In this document: piece after piece, positions 10,371-22,399 of the stretch
Numbering within the stretch: position 1 is the first letter of the stretch
How the letters are laid out: each line of letters starts with the position of its first letter
DNA from: Mytilus californianus
Taxonomy: Eukaryota; Mollusca; Bivalvia; Mytilida; Mytilidae
NCBI RefSeq assembly: GCF_021869535.1
Contig: NW_026262679.1
Span: 82,953,143 to 83,017,142, forward strand
Reading direction: 5' to 3'
Length of the DNA stretch: 64,000 nucleotides
The notes under the pieces: model-generated
What the model was told of the DNA's origin: nothing
The model's database searches: none
The model's input: the letters and a program-made list of their open reading frames with translations, nothing else
Position numbers and translations under genes: made by a program

Positions 10371-12310
10371 ATATTGACTCAGTGGGATTTCGCAAAGCGG
10401 GTGATGAATGCATAGCAGGAGACGCTTACCCTGAAGAAGCACCCGGTCTCGTACCTTTCGGAGTTCAGGCGTTTATCTCAGTTTCTGTTTGAACATCGGT
10501 AAATTACTGTTTCCTTAATTTATTTGTTTTCCTCTGATTAAACGAAATTGGTCAACATGAAATGTAAATGAAAATCTGATGACTATCTATATTTCATGAT
10601 GATCTCTAACTAGTATTAACGATATTTGTTTGAAACACAAGTCTATTTTTTAAATGAACACAATTATAAAAATGAGAAAAAAGAAACCAAGGTAAAATAT
10701 ATAACAACTGCAAATATATCTTGACTTCTTAAAATACTTTTACATGTATAAATTAATTATCTGTGTAATTGAAATAGCTGGAAAAAAAAGGAAAAGCACG
10801 AACATATTTGAAGGAAATGTCTTCTTTTCTAGCTGTATGTTTAAAGTAAAAGGCATGTTAAAGTCTCATTTAAGTGCCCCACATGGGAAGATAACATGCA
10901 GCGTGTTATTAACTGATCAATACAGTTTGTCAACGATGAATAATATTTGTTTTCTTCACAACCGATTCTTCGAATAGAGATTGAAAGAGAAGAATTTAGA
11001 ATATGAATAAAGAAAAAACGTCAATAGGACAACAAAACAACAACACAAACACCAAGAAGTCTAAATGTCAAGCTAAAATCTTCAACAATAGACAGATGTC
11101 TAAACAATATGTCGTGCTCTTAATGGCAATACCGCCTCATTGGTTTCGTGGTAAGGTGTCATGATTCCCAGAGGTCGTGGGTTCGAATCCCGGCCGGGTC
11201 AATCCAAAGACTTTAAAATTGGTATTTGCTGCTTCTCCGCTGAGCACGCGGCATTAATGAGTAAAAGCAAAGACTGGTCGGCTCGGAGTCAGAATAATGT
11301 GTCCGGGTAATGTGATATGTCTTCCTGCGGACTGTTTCCTTTAAACTAGCACGTTAAAAATCCGGCTCAGCGATCTAGTACAAAACATGGTTAGCAGTCA
11401 TCACGTGACAAAAGACAACCAATACCCAGGTTCCTGAATCGTCCAGGCTTATGACAATGTTGTGGGGTTAAACCTTCTTCAGATGTTTGTATGAATGAAT
11501 ATACTTGTAGCCATTTTACTGTACATGATTGCTTTAACTCAGATTTCAATCATCAGGGTAATTTTCTCTACTTTATGAACAATGAATATATCGCATTAGG
11601 TATACCTGATGAATACAACAAAACAATTCTTCTGTCGGGTGTGTTAAACACATTGTCTTACTCCTTTCTTATCACTTAATAAGTCCCAACAAGATGATTT
11701 GTTAATCCCAGCGGAAGAACTTAACCTTTCTCTTCGAAATTAATATACATAATGTTGAAAATTTAACCTCTATAGAGTTATAACATTGTGGGAGAAAAAA
11801 AACAAAAAATAAATTTTGCGATTATAAAAACAACATTATTTATATGTTGTTTTTACTACGACGTATATAACTTCCCAAGCCATAGAAAAAAGTTACCACA
11901 TTGCCGGTATATGCCGTTTCCAGATTATTTTTATTACCATAACTCTGGGATAAAAAACTTGGGGAAAACAGATACATCAATACTTAACCAAGAGCAGCCA
12001 AAATGTGTAAGGTCTAACCCGCATTGGAGTGTTACAACCCTAATTGATAAAAGTTTAAAATTCAACAGCTGAGAATATAAGTAATGAAATATAATTGCCA
12101 AAGCCGAAACTTATATTTTGTAGACAAAACACGTATCTGGCGTACAACACTATGATGAGTTTATTTAAACCACTGGATCGATGCCACGCGCACTGCAGGC
12201 GGAGGTTTCCTCCCCAAGTAATCACCAGCCCAGTAGTCAGCACTTCTGTGTTGACATGAATTTTCAATGAAAGGGTCATAATTATGAATTGACTGTTTAC
12301 AAAAATTAGA
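9780..12310 (+). repeat. Region A tail block, copy 2
   Basis: Second copy of the 4614-7330 block, same order and orientation, roughly 85-95% alike where I compared it. It carries an extra SINE (11131-11400). After it, 1.4 kb (12310-13735) not found between tail and head in copy 1 separates it from head block copy 2. ORFs in the block (10744-10977, 11491-11679, 11788-12072) are not kept in copy 1 and I regard them as chance. Confidence 0.85.
11131..11400 (+). mobile_element. tRNA-derived SINE, best copy (V-SINE-like)
   Basis: The tRNA-like head has an A box (TGGTTTCGTGGTAAGG, 11141-11156) and a near-perfect B box (GGGTTCGAATCCC, 11179-11191) inside a T-arm that can still pair. It is followed by GGTATTTGCTGCTTCTCCGC and by a body with GGCTCGGAGTCAGAATAATG and TGTCTTCCTGCGGACTGTTT. 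The body is reminiscent of the conserved V domain of V-SINEs, to which the mollusc SINE family RUDI is assigned; I could not compare it to a reference. Pol III would transcribe such elements from the internal promoter. It lies inside tail block copy 2 and is absent from copy 1 (6030-6100). There is no clear poly-A or target duplication. Confidence 0.8.
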
Positions 12311-12480
12311 ATTTTTCGAAACACTAAGGATTTTGTACTACAGGAAGAGATTACCTTAGCTGCATTTGGCAAAATCTTCCGGAATTTAGGGTCCTCAATG
12401 CTCTTCAACTTCGTACTTTATTTTAGGCAAAACGCGCGTCTGACATACAAAATTTGAATCCTGGTATTTATGGTGGGTTT
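12090..12480 (+). repeat. Repeat R4, forward, two partial units in tandem
   Basis: One unit runs 12110-12290 (CGTATCTGGCGTACAACA, then CCCAGTAGTCAGCAC). After ACTAAGGATTTTGTACTACA and GGTCCTCAATGCTCTTCAAC, a second core appears (ACGCGCGTCTGACATACAA, 12432). A third weak core is at 12500-12520. Confidence 0.75.
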
Positions 12481-13740
12481 ATTTACTAGTCTTTTGTAGA
12501 CGAAATGTGCGGCTGGCGTACACATTTTTCTACGTTCTGATGAGGGTTTTTTACTACTTTTTGCATGGATGATATCTTTTTGGACCAACATACAATCAGC
12601 CATTGTATCAAAACAAAGGCAATTAATCAAATAAATCGATTTTGTTGCCTTGTATGCGTATTGCTAACCTTTTCTGTCAGCACGCTCATAGCAAAATAAT
12701 TGGAAGAACAAAAGATATACATACACAGAGGAGCTATATAAAGGCAACAGTAGTATACCGCTATTCGAAATCCATAAATCGATTGAGAAAAAAACAAATT
12801 CGGGTTACAAACTAAAACTGAGGGAAACACATCAAGTATAAGAGGAGAACAACGACACAACAGAAACTCAACACTAAAATGCAACACACACAGAAACGAA
12901 CTACAATAAAGCAATGGCCATTTTCCTGACTTGGTACAGGACAGTTTAAGAAAAAATGGTGGGTTAAACCCTGGTTTTAAAGCTAGCTAAACCTCTCACT
13001 TGTATGACAGTCGCATCAAATTCTTGCATGGATATACCATTTGGAGATCAATTCATATAATGGTTTGATCCACCAGTGCATATAGATAGATGTGAAAATT
13101 TGAAAAACAACGGATGAAAAGGGAACACAAAAATTAAACACTCACAACTTTTAAAAAAAATTTGTATCCTGATATGACCGTGCCCTAAATATGTAAACGA
13201 ATGCTAAGTGGCTGTTTGCAAAAGAAAACAAATCTTTAGTATACAAATATATTTTATCAAAAAAGAACTGAAGTGGTGGTTTTTCTTTAATCACTGATTT
13301 CTTGACTGAAACTGCATGTTTAGTTTGGGTATCCAATGGTATGTAGAAAACACCGTATCGATGTTATTACATATTTGCTTCTCATCAATATCATAAAATA
13401 ATGATAATATTATATACAAGAAAATTCAGCAATATTATTCATTCGAAGCGTTTTTCTGGATTTACCTTCTCCACCAACGTTCAAAGACACATTTTTGAAA
13501 GCCAAGGATGCGTTGGTACAGAGACACGTTATGAGCTATGTGATCCAAAATAAAAAGACCTAACATAATAACCAGATACAGTAGCAGTTGGTGAATAGTT
13601 TGGAACACATGAATTGCTATGGTTCTCCTTTAAAACCCTGTTAAACTTCAAGGCAAACTTTGCCTGAATGATCATTACGTCATTATAGGTTTTTATGTTT
13701 CATATGGTTTTATTGGAATAACTCAGTCAAAATTTTCTTT
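12480..13740. repeat. Insert between tail and head blocks, with repeat R5
   Basis: Bases 12735-13040 are repeat R5 (GGCAACAGTAGTATACCGCT; CCTGACTTGGTACAGGAC; GTATGACAGTCGCATCAAAT), shared with 30375-30600, in part with 56890-57095 and 44725-44830, and inverted at 27510-27720. ORFs on the minus strand here (12418-12914) are translations of this repeat and not genes. From 13080 to 13740 I see nothing recognisable. Confidence 0.65.
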
Positions 13741-14174
13741 ATAATAAAAACGGAGTTTGTATTGTTCGAACTGCTCTCTAGCTATTAGAGGCTTACATGT
13801 CTTTCTTATATAATATGAAGAATTATTCGTTTACTAAATTCCATAGAGTGTAAAGAAGATTTAAAACAAATAAAATATGCTCACGATTCTGTATAACGGA
13901 AACCTCAAAGTATATAGACTTTAAAGTTTAATCAAAATGAATGCTTCACAGAAAGGAATAGGATAAATCTTCTACACAATCAATATCTACTAAATCATTT
14001 GAATAAACAGACGTAAGGAAGATTACTATCATTACACTTCAAAAGTTCCACTGAAGAACTGCTGGGATTGTTAAGAAACCTTTAAAAAAATGTGATATTT
14101 CACCTGTTATGTTAGTACTAACTATTAGCCTTTAAGTTGTAATATTTCACCTGTTATGTTAATACCTACTAGTA

Positions 14175-15237
14175 GTGATTTACAATAACTGTCAGACTTG
14201 GAGTCCGAGTACAAGTACGACTACAAATCATACAGGTAAGCTATAGGGGTGATCTCAAAAATAATGTGTTCGCTAATTAATTAGGTCTCTCCTCTTTTCT
14301 GTTTTGTGGATAGACCTATTGTATTTGTTCTGATTATTATCATTATTTTTTTCTTCCGCCAAACTTTGTTCTTGCGATAAATTTTTGTTTCGCAATATGT
14401 CGCTTAGATATTTCTTATGTTGTATGTTGTTTGACCAAAATGTTAGTCGCGACATGATATATAACTGGAACGTTTTTGTCGAACTGGCACGTGTCATTGT
14501 CTTAGGGGTTCCATGCAACTGAAACGATAAAAATGAACAAAATTAACTAATTATAGCCTCATACTTTGCAGCTATCATGAGGTATACATGCATCTTATCT
14601 TAATTAATCAACCAAGGTCCACCATCCTCCACACAGCCCCCCCTTTTTTGGAGGAATCTCATTTCGCCTTGAAGTTCAGTCCTGTACATTTTACTGTAAA
14701 AATGCAATCCTTCTTATGTGCGAACTTCTTAAATAGAAATTCATCCCTTCAAAAATCTGCCCCAAATCATGTATTTTCTGAAATTAATCGATAAACTTTT
14801 GGTTAAAATAATATAACAACAGCATTATTTTTGCCGTTAGGCGCGGTCCGCTTGATTGGGAAATTAAATTCAATGACGTAGAAATCACTCCCAAGTTCGA
14901 AAATATTAGTGAAATCCTACAATCAAATTTCTTAACAAGGTTTAAAATACAAATTTGAATATGAACCATTGAACGAGTCTCCAATGAAAATGTTATTGGC
15001 TAATTGAAATGCTATAAAGTCATTGGAACTCGTTGGAGGCTTCAACGTCATGGTCGAAGTTTGTGGTAGTCATTTTGTTGTCAATGGAAGAAAACAACTT
15101 TTCAATTGATACTATAATGATTAAATCACAATGTTTACCATATTTTTATCATTTTGAGATCGCCCCCGTCATTTACACTGTCTTACTCTGAATCGTTTTC
15201 GGACTCGGGTCGGAGTCAGACACTTATTGTAAATCTC
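14175..15237. mobile_element. TA-flanked DNA transposon, non-autonomous, 1063 bp
   Basis: The ends are GTGATTTACAATAA (14175) and TTATTGTAAATCTC (to 15237), and the inverted similarity continues inward for about 85 bases with gaps (GGAGTCCGAGT versus CGGACTCGGGTCGGAGTC; GGGGTGATCTCAAAA versus TTTTGAGATCGCCCCC). A TA dinucleotide lies at both edges (14173-14174, 15238-15239), as left by Tc1/mariner-superfamily insertion. The same site is unoccupied in head blocks 1 (7705) and 3 (18780). No transposase frame is visible. The left part (14273-14518, minus) shares a Lys/Asn-rich stretch (SDILRNK...KRRDLIN) with the beta repeats at 38660 and 51820. Superfamily is inferred from the TA alone. Confidence 0.8.
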
Positions 15238-15904
15238 TAGTAACCTTTAGGTTGTAATATTGCACCTGTTATGTTAATACTTACTATAAACCTTTTTATA
15301 AAAGTTGTCGGGATGTACGATACTAATACATGCACATACTGATAATGATTGCCTGAAAATAATGTTGCTGTAACTGTACACGTCAATACTAACTTAAAAG
15401 ATAGATTAAGCTTTTCCCTATTCTTGCATGGAATGATATTTTAACAATATATCTATTATTTGCAGTTTTAGTTTGACAGTTTAGTACTTGCAAGTGCTAT
15501 TTTAAGCAGTTTATAGGCTAGTCATAATTTTGACTAAAATATTCACTTAGATTACTCCTAGACCGTGCGAGATTATAATAAATAGTTAAAAGTCGTTAAA
15601 CACCCCCGTAGTAATAGTATTTAGTTCTATTGCGAAGGAGTTTGCTCAAATCAATTATTGGTTTCAGTTTAATAGAATTTGCCTCACAGATTTCATTGTA
15701 ATTCGAATTTGTTTAAAAAATCTATTTTCTAAAATGTAGTTCGTCTCACAGATTTCATGGTTTACAGTATTGTTTATATTAGAATTTGTTTAGAAAATCA
15801 ATTTTGTAATATGTAGTTTTTCTAACAGATTTCATGGTTTACAGTTGAATTGTTTTGTTACCCTTCCATAATCTATTGCACTTTGTCGCACTTAACCCTT
15901 TTTC

Positions 15905-16200
15905 TCGAATGTGACCCACCAATTTAGACTTATCACCAGGTTTTTACTTACATGAGCAACACGATGTGTGCTACATGTAGAGCAGAATATGCTTACACAT
16001 TCGGAGCACCTGAGATGAACGCCAGTTTTTGATAGGGTTCGTATTGCTCATTCTTTAGTTTTCTATGTTGTTTTTTTGTATACTGTTGTTTGTTGTTGGT
16101 CTTTTTTTTCTGTTTTTTTTTCCCATGGCTTTGAATATCCCTTTGGTATCTTCCGCCTCTCTTTTACCATTGCTGGACTAAGTGTATGATGTCAGTGGTT
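15905..16200 (+). repeat. RT-element 3' tail (R2), head block copy 2
   Basis: Same ordered phrases as 8345-8620 (ATGAGCAACACGATG at 15952; CCCATGGCTTTGAATATCC at 16122, where about 30 bases present in copies 1 and 3 are missing). Confidence 0.8.
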
Positions 16201-16424
16201 GTTTTTTCTGTGCATGAATACATTTAGTAACGATTTTATGAAGTGTTTATTACTTCGAAGTAGTTTTCAATTCTATGATGATGAAATCAACACATGTAAG
16301 TCCTCATTGTCAAAGGAAATTTAAATTTGAATTATTGCACCTTAATAATGTTTTTCGTTCGTTATTTTGTACATAAATCAGGCTGATAGTTTTCTCGTTT
16401 AAATTGTTTTACATTTGTCAATTC

Positions 16425-16560
16425 GGGGCCTTTTATAGCTGACTATACGGTAATGGTTTTGCTCATTGTTGAAGGCCGTACGATGACCTATAATTGTTAA
16501 TTTCTGTGCCATCTGGTCTCTTGTGTAGAGTTGTCTCATTGGCAATCATACCACATTTTT
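16425..16560 (+). repeat. Dispersed repeat R1, plus orientation
   Basis: GGGGCCTTTTATAGCTGACT, TTGAAGGCCGTACGATGACC and GTTGTCTCATTGGCAATCAT in order; same family as 24315-24465. It interrupts the head block only in copy 2, so it is a later insertion. Confidence 0.8.
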
Positions 16561-18019
16561 TTATTTTTATATAAACACCAATCCATCCATCTATCCATCA
16601 ATCATCGTGGAAAACATAACTTGTTTTGCAGGAAAATTCAGAGGTGGTTCTATTAAATCTTCATATAGTTGTTCTTTTATTTCATATCAGGTCCAAAAGA
16701 CATTTACTGGGAATCCTTGTGCATAATGTATGCAGGAGCTATTTCTGTAATTTCGAAACAAAACATGACTACTGTAAAAAGAACATTTGCATCATGCCTA
16801 GTAAAACTAATGCCACAATGTCAAGGAAAAGAACAGGACTAAAACAAATAAGGAATTTATCATACTAGGAGATAGCTAGAGGACTGATGAACGGATGACC
16901 CAAAATTATATAGATTTCCTTAGGATATTCATGAGCCAGCTACTTTAGTAACAAGTCATAGGAAAAGTAGATTTGTATCACGTCATTAAAAAAATACTTT
17001 TATTGGTTCCTTGGAAAATAAACGGTATACTGTCAACAGGGAAACCAGACGGTTAATTTCATTCGTTACTTTTAAAGTCAAAACAATAGCTTTAATAGTA
17101 ATTGCAATCTAGTTTAATATATCAGGGTAATAGTTAAACTAAAATATACCAGACTATTCTGACATTTAAATAACAATTATGTTTGCGTTTTTTTTCTTCA
17201 CTGTATAATTACATTTTAAAATAATTTGAAAAATCTGTGGATCGACTGTGAAGTATTTGGAAGTTGAAAAAAAGCACAACATATTAATGTATTTGTACAG
17301 CTTGGGCTTCAATTGTTTGGGTTTGAGCATTCACGATGACGGTAAATCCAGTGAAGTGATTTGGACCCACTGAATTTAAAGAGTGTTATTGATGTTTTCG
17401 TATTCGATATATCAGCAACTTTCCTAAATAGTCTAAAAATTTAAATATAAAAGTTTACTAAAATTTTAAAGTTGTGAGTTCTCAAATGCAAGACAACATT
17501 AAATACTCTTTGTTTTGACTTCAAATTGAAAAATAAGCTGGTGACGGAGCACTTGTTACAATGTTAAAATGGGAATACATTATATAAAGGAATAAACCTG
17601 ATGTACCAGTAACGTGAAAGTTGGAATGGCACATACAAGATTATCGATCAAATTAGGATTGAAGTGTCGACTCCAGTAGGGGCAATATTTTCCAAACACT
17701 CAAATCATCCCTTGAGAGAAAAGTTGTCTTCAGACATAAATGTCATCCTTTTAGAATAAATTTGTTTACATTCCTTTAATATCCGTAACAGTAGGATATT
17801 GTACATTGATTTCCCTATCCTGAGGGAGATATGAAGATTTGAAGTCTTCTCCCTAAGGCAAGGGAAATAAATGCTTTATTATACTAATTGTACTTCTTTG
17901 ATTTCCTGAAAACAGAAATTCAAGAAAATGCAATTTTTCATTTCCCCTTTATTTTATGATTACATTGCATACAATCGTATCTTCTTAATTGAGTATTGAT
18001 TATGTGACATGCTTTTTGT

Positions 18020-18140
18020 GTTTTAGGTATACGACTAAATGAACTCATCATAGATACCAGTATTTAAAATTTTGTACTCCAGAACTGTGTGTCGTCTACA
18101 AAAGACTCATCAGTGACGCTCGAATCAAATAAGCTAAAAT
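18020..18140 (-). repeat. Repeat R4 fragment, minus
   Basis: GAACTCATCATAGATACCAG through ACTCATCAGTGACGCTCGAA is the reverse of the R4 core. It is at the equivalent place to 21905-22030 in copy 3. Confidence 0.72.
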
Positions 18141-19329
18141 AACATTAACCATATATTAACAATGATTTAGGTGTGCATCAAGCGTTGAAACTTACATAAA
18201 TTATATAAACGCTTATTTCAGGGATATATTGTGTACCAATATCGGTTTAAATATCATAGATCTAAAAATACTTGAAAAAACGATACAAACTGTCGGAACA
18301 CCATTAAACTGTTGTATATTAGCATTTCTTTCGATGCTAGTTATATCTAGCCAAATTAATAAATATTAGGTAGAGGAAATTGACACCATCAGTTCTATGT
18401 ACAGATTGTCAGGTTTTATGCATACTGCGTACTGCTCTCTAGCAATTAGAGTATATATATTTCTATCTTATTTAATATGAAGAATGATTCGTTTACTAAA
18501 TTCCATAGATTGCAAAGAAGATTTAAAACAAATAAAACATGCTCACGATTCTGTATAACGGAAACTTCAAAGTATATAGACTTTAAAGTTTAATCAAAAT
18601 GAATGTTTTACAGAAAGGAGTAGGGTAAATCTTCTTCACAATCAATATCTACTAAATCGTTTGAACAAACAGACGTAAGGAAGAACACTATCATTACACT
18701 TCAAAAGTTTCACTGAAGAACTGCTGAGATTGTTAAGAAACCTTTATAAATTGTAATATTTCACCTGTTATGTTAATACTTACTATTAACCTTTAAGTTG
18801 TCGGGATGAACGATACTAATGCATACACATACTGATAATGATTGGATGAAAATAATGATGCTATAACTGTACACGCCAATACTAACTTAAAAGATTGATT
18901 CAGCTTTCCCCTTTTCTTGCATGGAGTAATATATTAACAATATATCTTTTATTTGCAATTTTAGTTTGACAGTTTAGTACTTGCAAGTGCTATTTTAAGC
19001 AGTTTATAGGATAGTCATGATTTTGACTAACATATTCACTTAGATTACTCCTAGACCGTGCGAGACTATAATAAATAGTTAAAAGTCGTTAAACACCCCC
19101 GTAGTAATAGTATTTAGTTCTTTTGCGAAGGGGTTTGCTAAAATCAATTATGTTTTTAAGTATAACAGAACTTGCCTCACAGATTTCATTGTTTATATTG
19201 GAATTTGTTTGAAAATCAATTTTGTAATATGTAATATGTCACAGATTTCATGGTTTACAGTTGAATTGTTTTGTTACCCTTCCATTGCACTTTGCCGCAC
19301 TTACCTCTTCATTTGGAATGGCCTATCAA

Positions 19330-19630
19330 TTAAGTGTTATCACCGGTTTTGTACTTACATGAGCAACACGATGGATGCCACATATGGAACAGTATCTGCT
19401 TGTCCTTCCGGAGCACCTGAGATGACCCCCGTTTTTTTGATGGGTTTCATATTGCTCATTCTTTAGTTTGTATATTGTGTTTTGTTTACTGTTGTTTGTC
19501 GTTGGTCGTTTTTTGTTTTTTTGCCATGGCATTGTCAGGTCGTTTTCGACTTATGACTTTGAATATTCCTTTGGTATCTTTCGCCTCTCTTTTACCATTG
19601 GTTGAATACGTGTATGATGTCAGTGGTTGT
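19330..19630 (+). repeat. RT-element 3' tail (R2), head block copy 3
   Basis: ATGAGCAACACGATGGATGC at 19358, GCCATGGCATTGTCAGG at 19523 and CTTTGGTATCTTTCGCCTC at 19570 mark the tail. The frame 19209-19466 translates this non-coding tail and is not a gene. Confidence 0.8.
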
Positions 19631-20084
19631 CTTTCTGTGCCTGAATAGTAATGATTTTATGAAGTGTTTATTACATCGAAGTAATTTTCAATTCTATGAA
19701 AATGAAATCTACACACGTAAGTCCTCGTTGTCAAGGAAAACTTAAATTTGAATTAATGCACCTTAATAATAAATAATGAAGATATTATCTGGTTAAAATT
19801 ATTATGACACATTAGAGGAAGACTGAAATAGGAATTATATCACTTTAAGGTATAAATAATATGATATTTGAATTGCCATATGAATCCCAAAGGCTAGATT
19901 CTGTCCTTAAATGAACTACGTTTCTTGAACATCGGAAAGTTTCTCACATTTTATGAAAGTTTGAAAGATAGATATAAAGATATAATCATAGTCTGAAACG
20001 CCTGGTCTTTATTTGTTTGATTTGAACTTATATAAGAACAGGAAATCAGCAAACAAATTCTTTTCCCATTACATTACATAAAGA

Positions 20085-20335
20085 CTTGGTGGTATTGTGA
20101 TAAACTGGTGTACAGGAGGTCATGAGTTCGATATCCAGCAAGGTCAAAGCAAATAATTTAAAATTGGTATTTGTTGCTTCTCGGCTAACCATTTACGGAT
20201 ATGATCAAAGAGGCTCGAATTGTGTGTTCGGTTAGGTTGACATGTCTTCCAGCGGACTGTTACCTTGTGAACTAGCACACTTAAAATCTGCCTCAGCGTG
20301 TTTGTATAGTACAAATCAGAGTCATATTTATATCA
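20085..20335 (+). mobile_element. tRNA-derived SINE, degenerate copy 3
   Basis: Aligned with 9000-9240: A-box-like GGTGGTATTGTGATAAACTGG, B-box-like GAGTTCGATATCC (20124-20136), GGTATTTGTTGCTTCTCGGC, then TGTCTTCCAGCGGACTGTTA. The long frame starting at 20242 is a read-through of this SINE and the following decayed sequence. Confidence 0.72.
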
Positions 20336-20462
20336 CATTAACATGTTTTGTTCTGATATGCATGTCAGTTTTGCAACTGAACATTAACACCAATCCATTC
20401 ATCCATATATTCATTCATCATCGTGGAAAATATAACGTGTTTTGCAAGAAAATTCAGAGAGT

Positions 20463-20494
20463 GGGGGGGGGGTGGGGGGGGGGGGGGGGGGGGG
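20463..20494 (+). repeat. Poly-G tract (10 G, T, 21 G)
   Basis: A run of 31 G interrupted by a single T. At the equivalent place copies 1 (9367) and 2 (16642) read just GAGGTGGTTC. It is either a slippage expansion that could form a G-quadruplex, or a sequencing/assembly artefact. Confidence 0.95.
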
Positions 20495-22399
20495 TTCTAT
20501 TAAATCTTCATATAGTTGTTCTTTTATTTCATATCAGGTCCAAAAGACATTTACTTGGAATCTTTGCGCACAATGTATGCCGGAACTATTTCTGTAATTT
20601 CGAAACAAAACATGACTACTGTAAACAGAACATTTGCATCATGCCTAGTAAAACTAATGCCACAATGTCAAAAAAAAAAACCAGGACTACAAACAAATTA
20701 GGAATTTTATTATATAAGAAGACAGCTAAAGGACTGATGAACAGATGACCCGAAATTATATAGATTTCCTTAGGATGTTCATGAGCAAGCTTTACCATAT
20801 ACTTTAGTTACAAGTCATAGGAAAATTCGATTTGTATCGCGTAATTCAAGAAAACACTTTTATTGGTTCCTTGGAAAATAAACGGTATACTCACAACAAG
20901 GAAAGCAGACGGTTAATTTCATTCGTTACTTTTAAAGTCAACGGTAATTACAGCCTAGTTTAATATATTAGGGTAATACTTTAAACCAAACTATAGTAGA
21001 GTCTGGCATTAAAACAACAATGATGTTTACCGTTTTTCTACACTGTATGATTACATTTTAGTCAATTTGAAAAATCTGTGGATCGACTGTGAAGTATTTG
21101 GAAGTTGAAAAAAAGTACAACATATTAATGTATTTGTACAGCTGGGTCTTCAATTGTTTGGATTTCAGCATATACGATGAAGGAAATTCCGAAAAAAATG
21201 ATTTAGACGCACCAAATTTAAAGAGTTGTATACACGTTTTCTTATTCGATATACCAGCAACTTTACTCAATTGTCATGATTCATATTAAAGTTGTGAGTT
21301 CTCAAATGCGAGGCAACATTTCTGTTAAATACTCTTTGTTTTGACTTCACATATAAGTATTTAACACTTTTCAATTTAAACTATCTTCTGTAAAAACCCA
21401 AAAATATCAGTTTCATTCAGTAAGATATAATGATTGTTATTGAAAAATTAGCTGGTGACGGAGCACTTGTTACAGTGTTCAAATGGGAGTACATTATATA
21501 AAGGAATAAACCTGATGTACCAGTAACGTGAAGGTTGGAATGGCACATACAAGATTATCGATCAAATTAGGATTGAAGTGTCGACTCCAGTAGGGGAAAT
21601 ATTTTCCAAACACTTAAATCATCCCTTGAGAGAAAGTTGTCTTCAGACATAAAAATCATCCCTTTAGAATAAATTTGTTTACTTTCCTTTAATATCCGTT
21701 ACAGTAGATATCCCTGAGGGAGATATGAAGATTTGAAGTCTTCTCCCTGAGGCAAGGGAAATTAATGCTTTATTATACTATTTTTTTGATTTCCTGAAAA
21801 CAGAATATTCATGAAAATGCGATGAATCATTTCCTTTTTATTTTATAACTACATTGCATAAAATCGCACCTTCTTAATTAGGTATTGATTATGTGACATG
21901 CTTTTTGTGTTTTAGGTATACGACACAATAAACTCATCATAGATACCAGGATTCAAATTTTGTACGCCAGAACCACGTTTTGTCTTCAAAAGATTCACCA
22001 GTGACGCTCGAATCAAATAAGCCAAAATAACATTAACCAAATATTAACAATGATTTAGCTGTGCATCAAGCGTTGCAACTTACATAAATTATATAACCGC
22101 TCATTTCAGGGATGTTTTGTTCTATGTAAATTGGGATAGTCTCAACAAAAAACCAAATTTGTATAGATACATTCAAGAGGTAAATATGACGGTTGTCTAC
22201 CAATATCGGTTTAAATATCTCAGATCTATAAATCCTTGAAAAAAACATACAAACTGTCTGGGCTGCATTAATCCGTTCTATATAAGCATGTCATGCTATG
22301 CTAGTTATATCGAGCCAGATTAATAAATGTTAGGAAATGGAAATCAACAGCATAGGTTATAAGTACAGATTGTCAGGTTTTCTGCATACTGCAATTATA

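Larger units (their letters stand above)
13740..18430 (+). repeat. Region A head block, copy 2
   Basis: Starts at CTGCTCTCTAGC (13771) and runs to GATTGTCAGGTTTTATGCAT (18405). It shares order with copy 3 throughout, including a 3' part that copy 1 lacks: GTGGATCGACTGTGAAGTAT (17238/21076), GCTGGTGACGGAGCACTTGT (17537/21450), TCGACTCCAGTAGGGG (17668/21580) and an R4 remnant (18020/21905). It contains the transposon 14175-15237 and lacks the SINE seen in copies 1 and 3. Confidence 0.85.

Noticed and set aside
11141..11202. Possible tRNA gene
   Set aside because: Boxes are present but no complete acceptor stem pairs, and the sequence runs on into a SINE body. Annotated as SINE.
12418..12914. 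Pair of minus-strand ORFs
   Set aside because: They are translations of repeat R4/R5 sequence; the same DNA at 30375-30600 gives a different peptide.
20242..20748. 168-codon plus-strand open frame
   Set aside because: It runs through a SINE body, a poly-G tract (which cannot contain stops) and decayed repeat sequence. The sister copies at 9169 and 16626 have stops in the same place.
21089..21289. 66-codon ORF in head block copy 3
   Set aside because: Copy 2 (17250-17460) has a one-base shift and stop, substitutions show no codon bias by eye, and no family is recognised.
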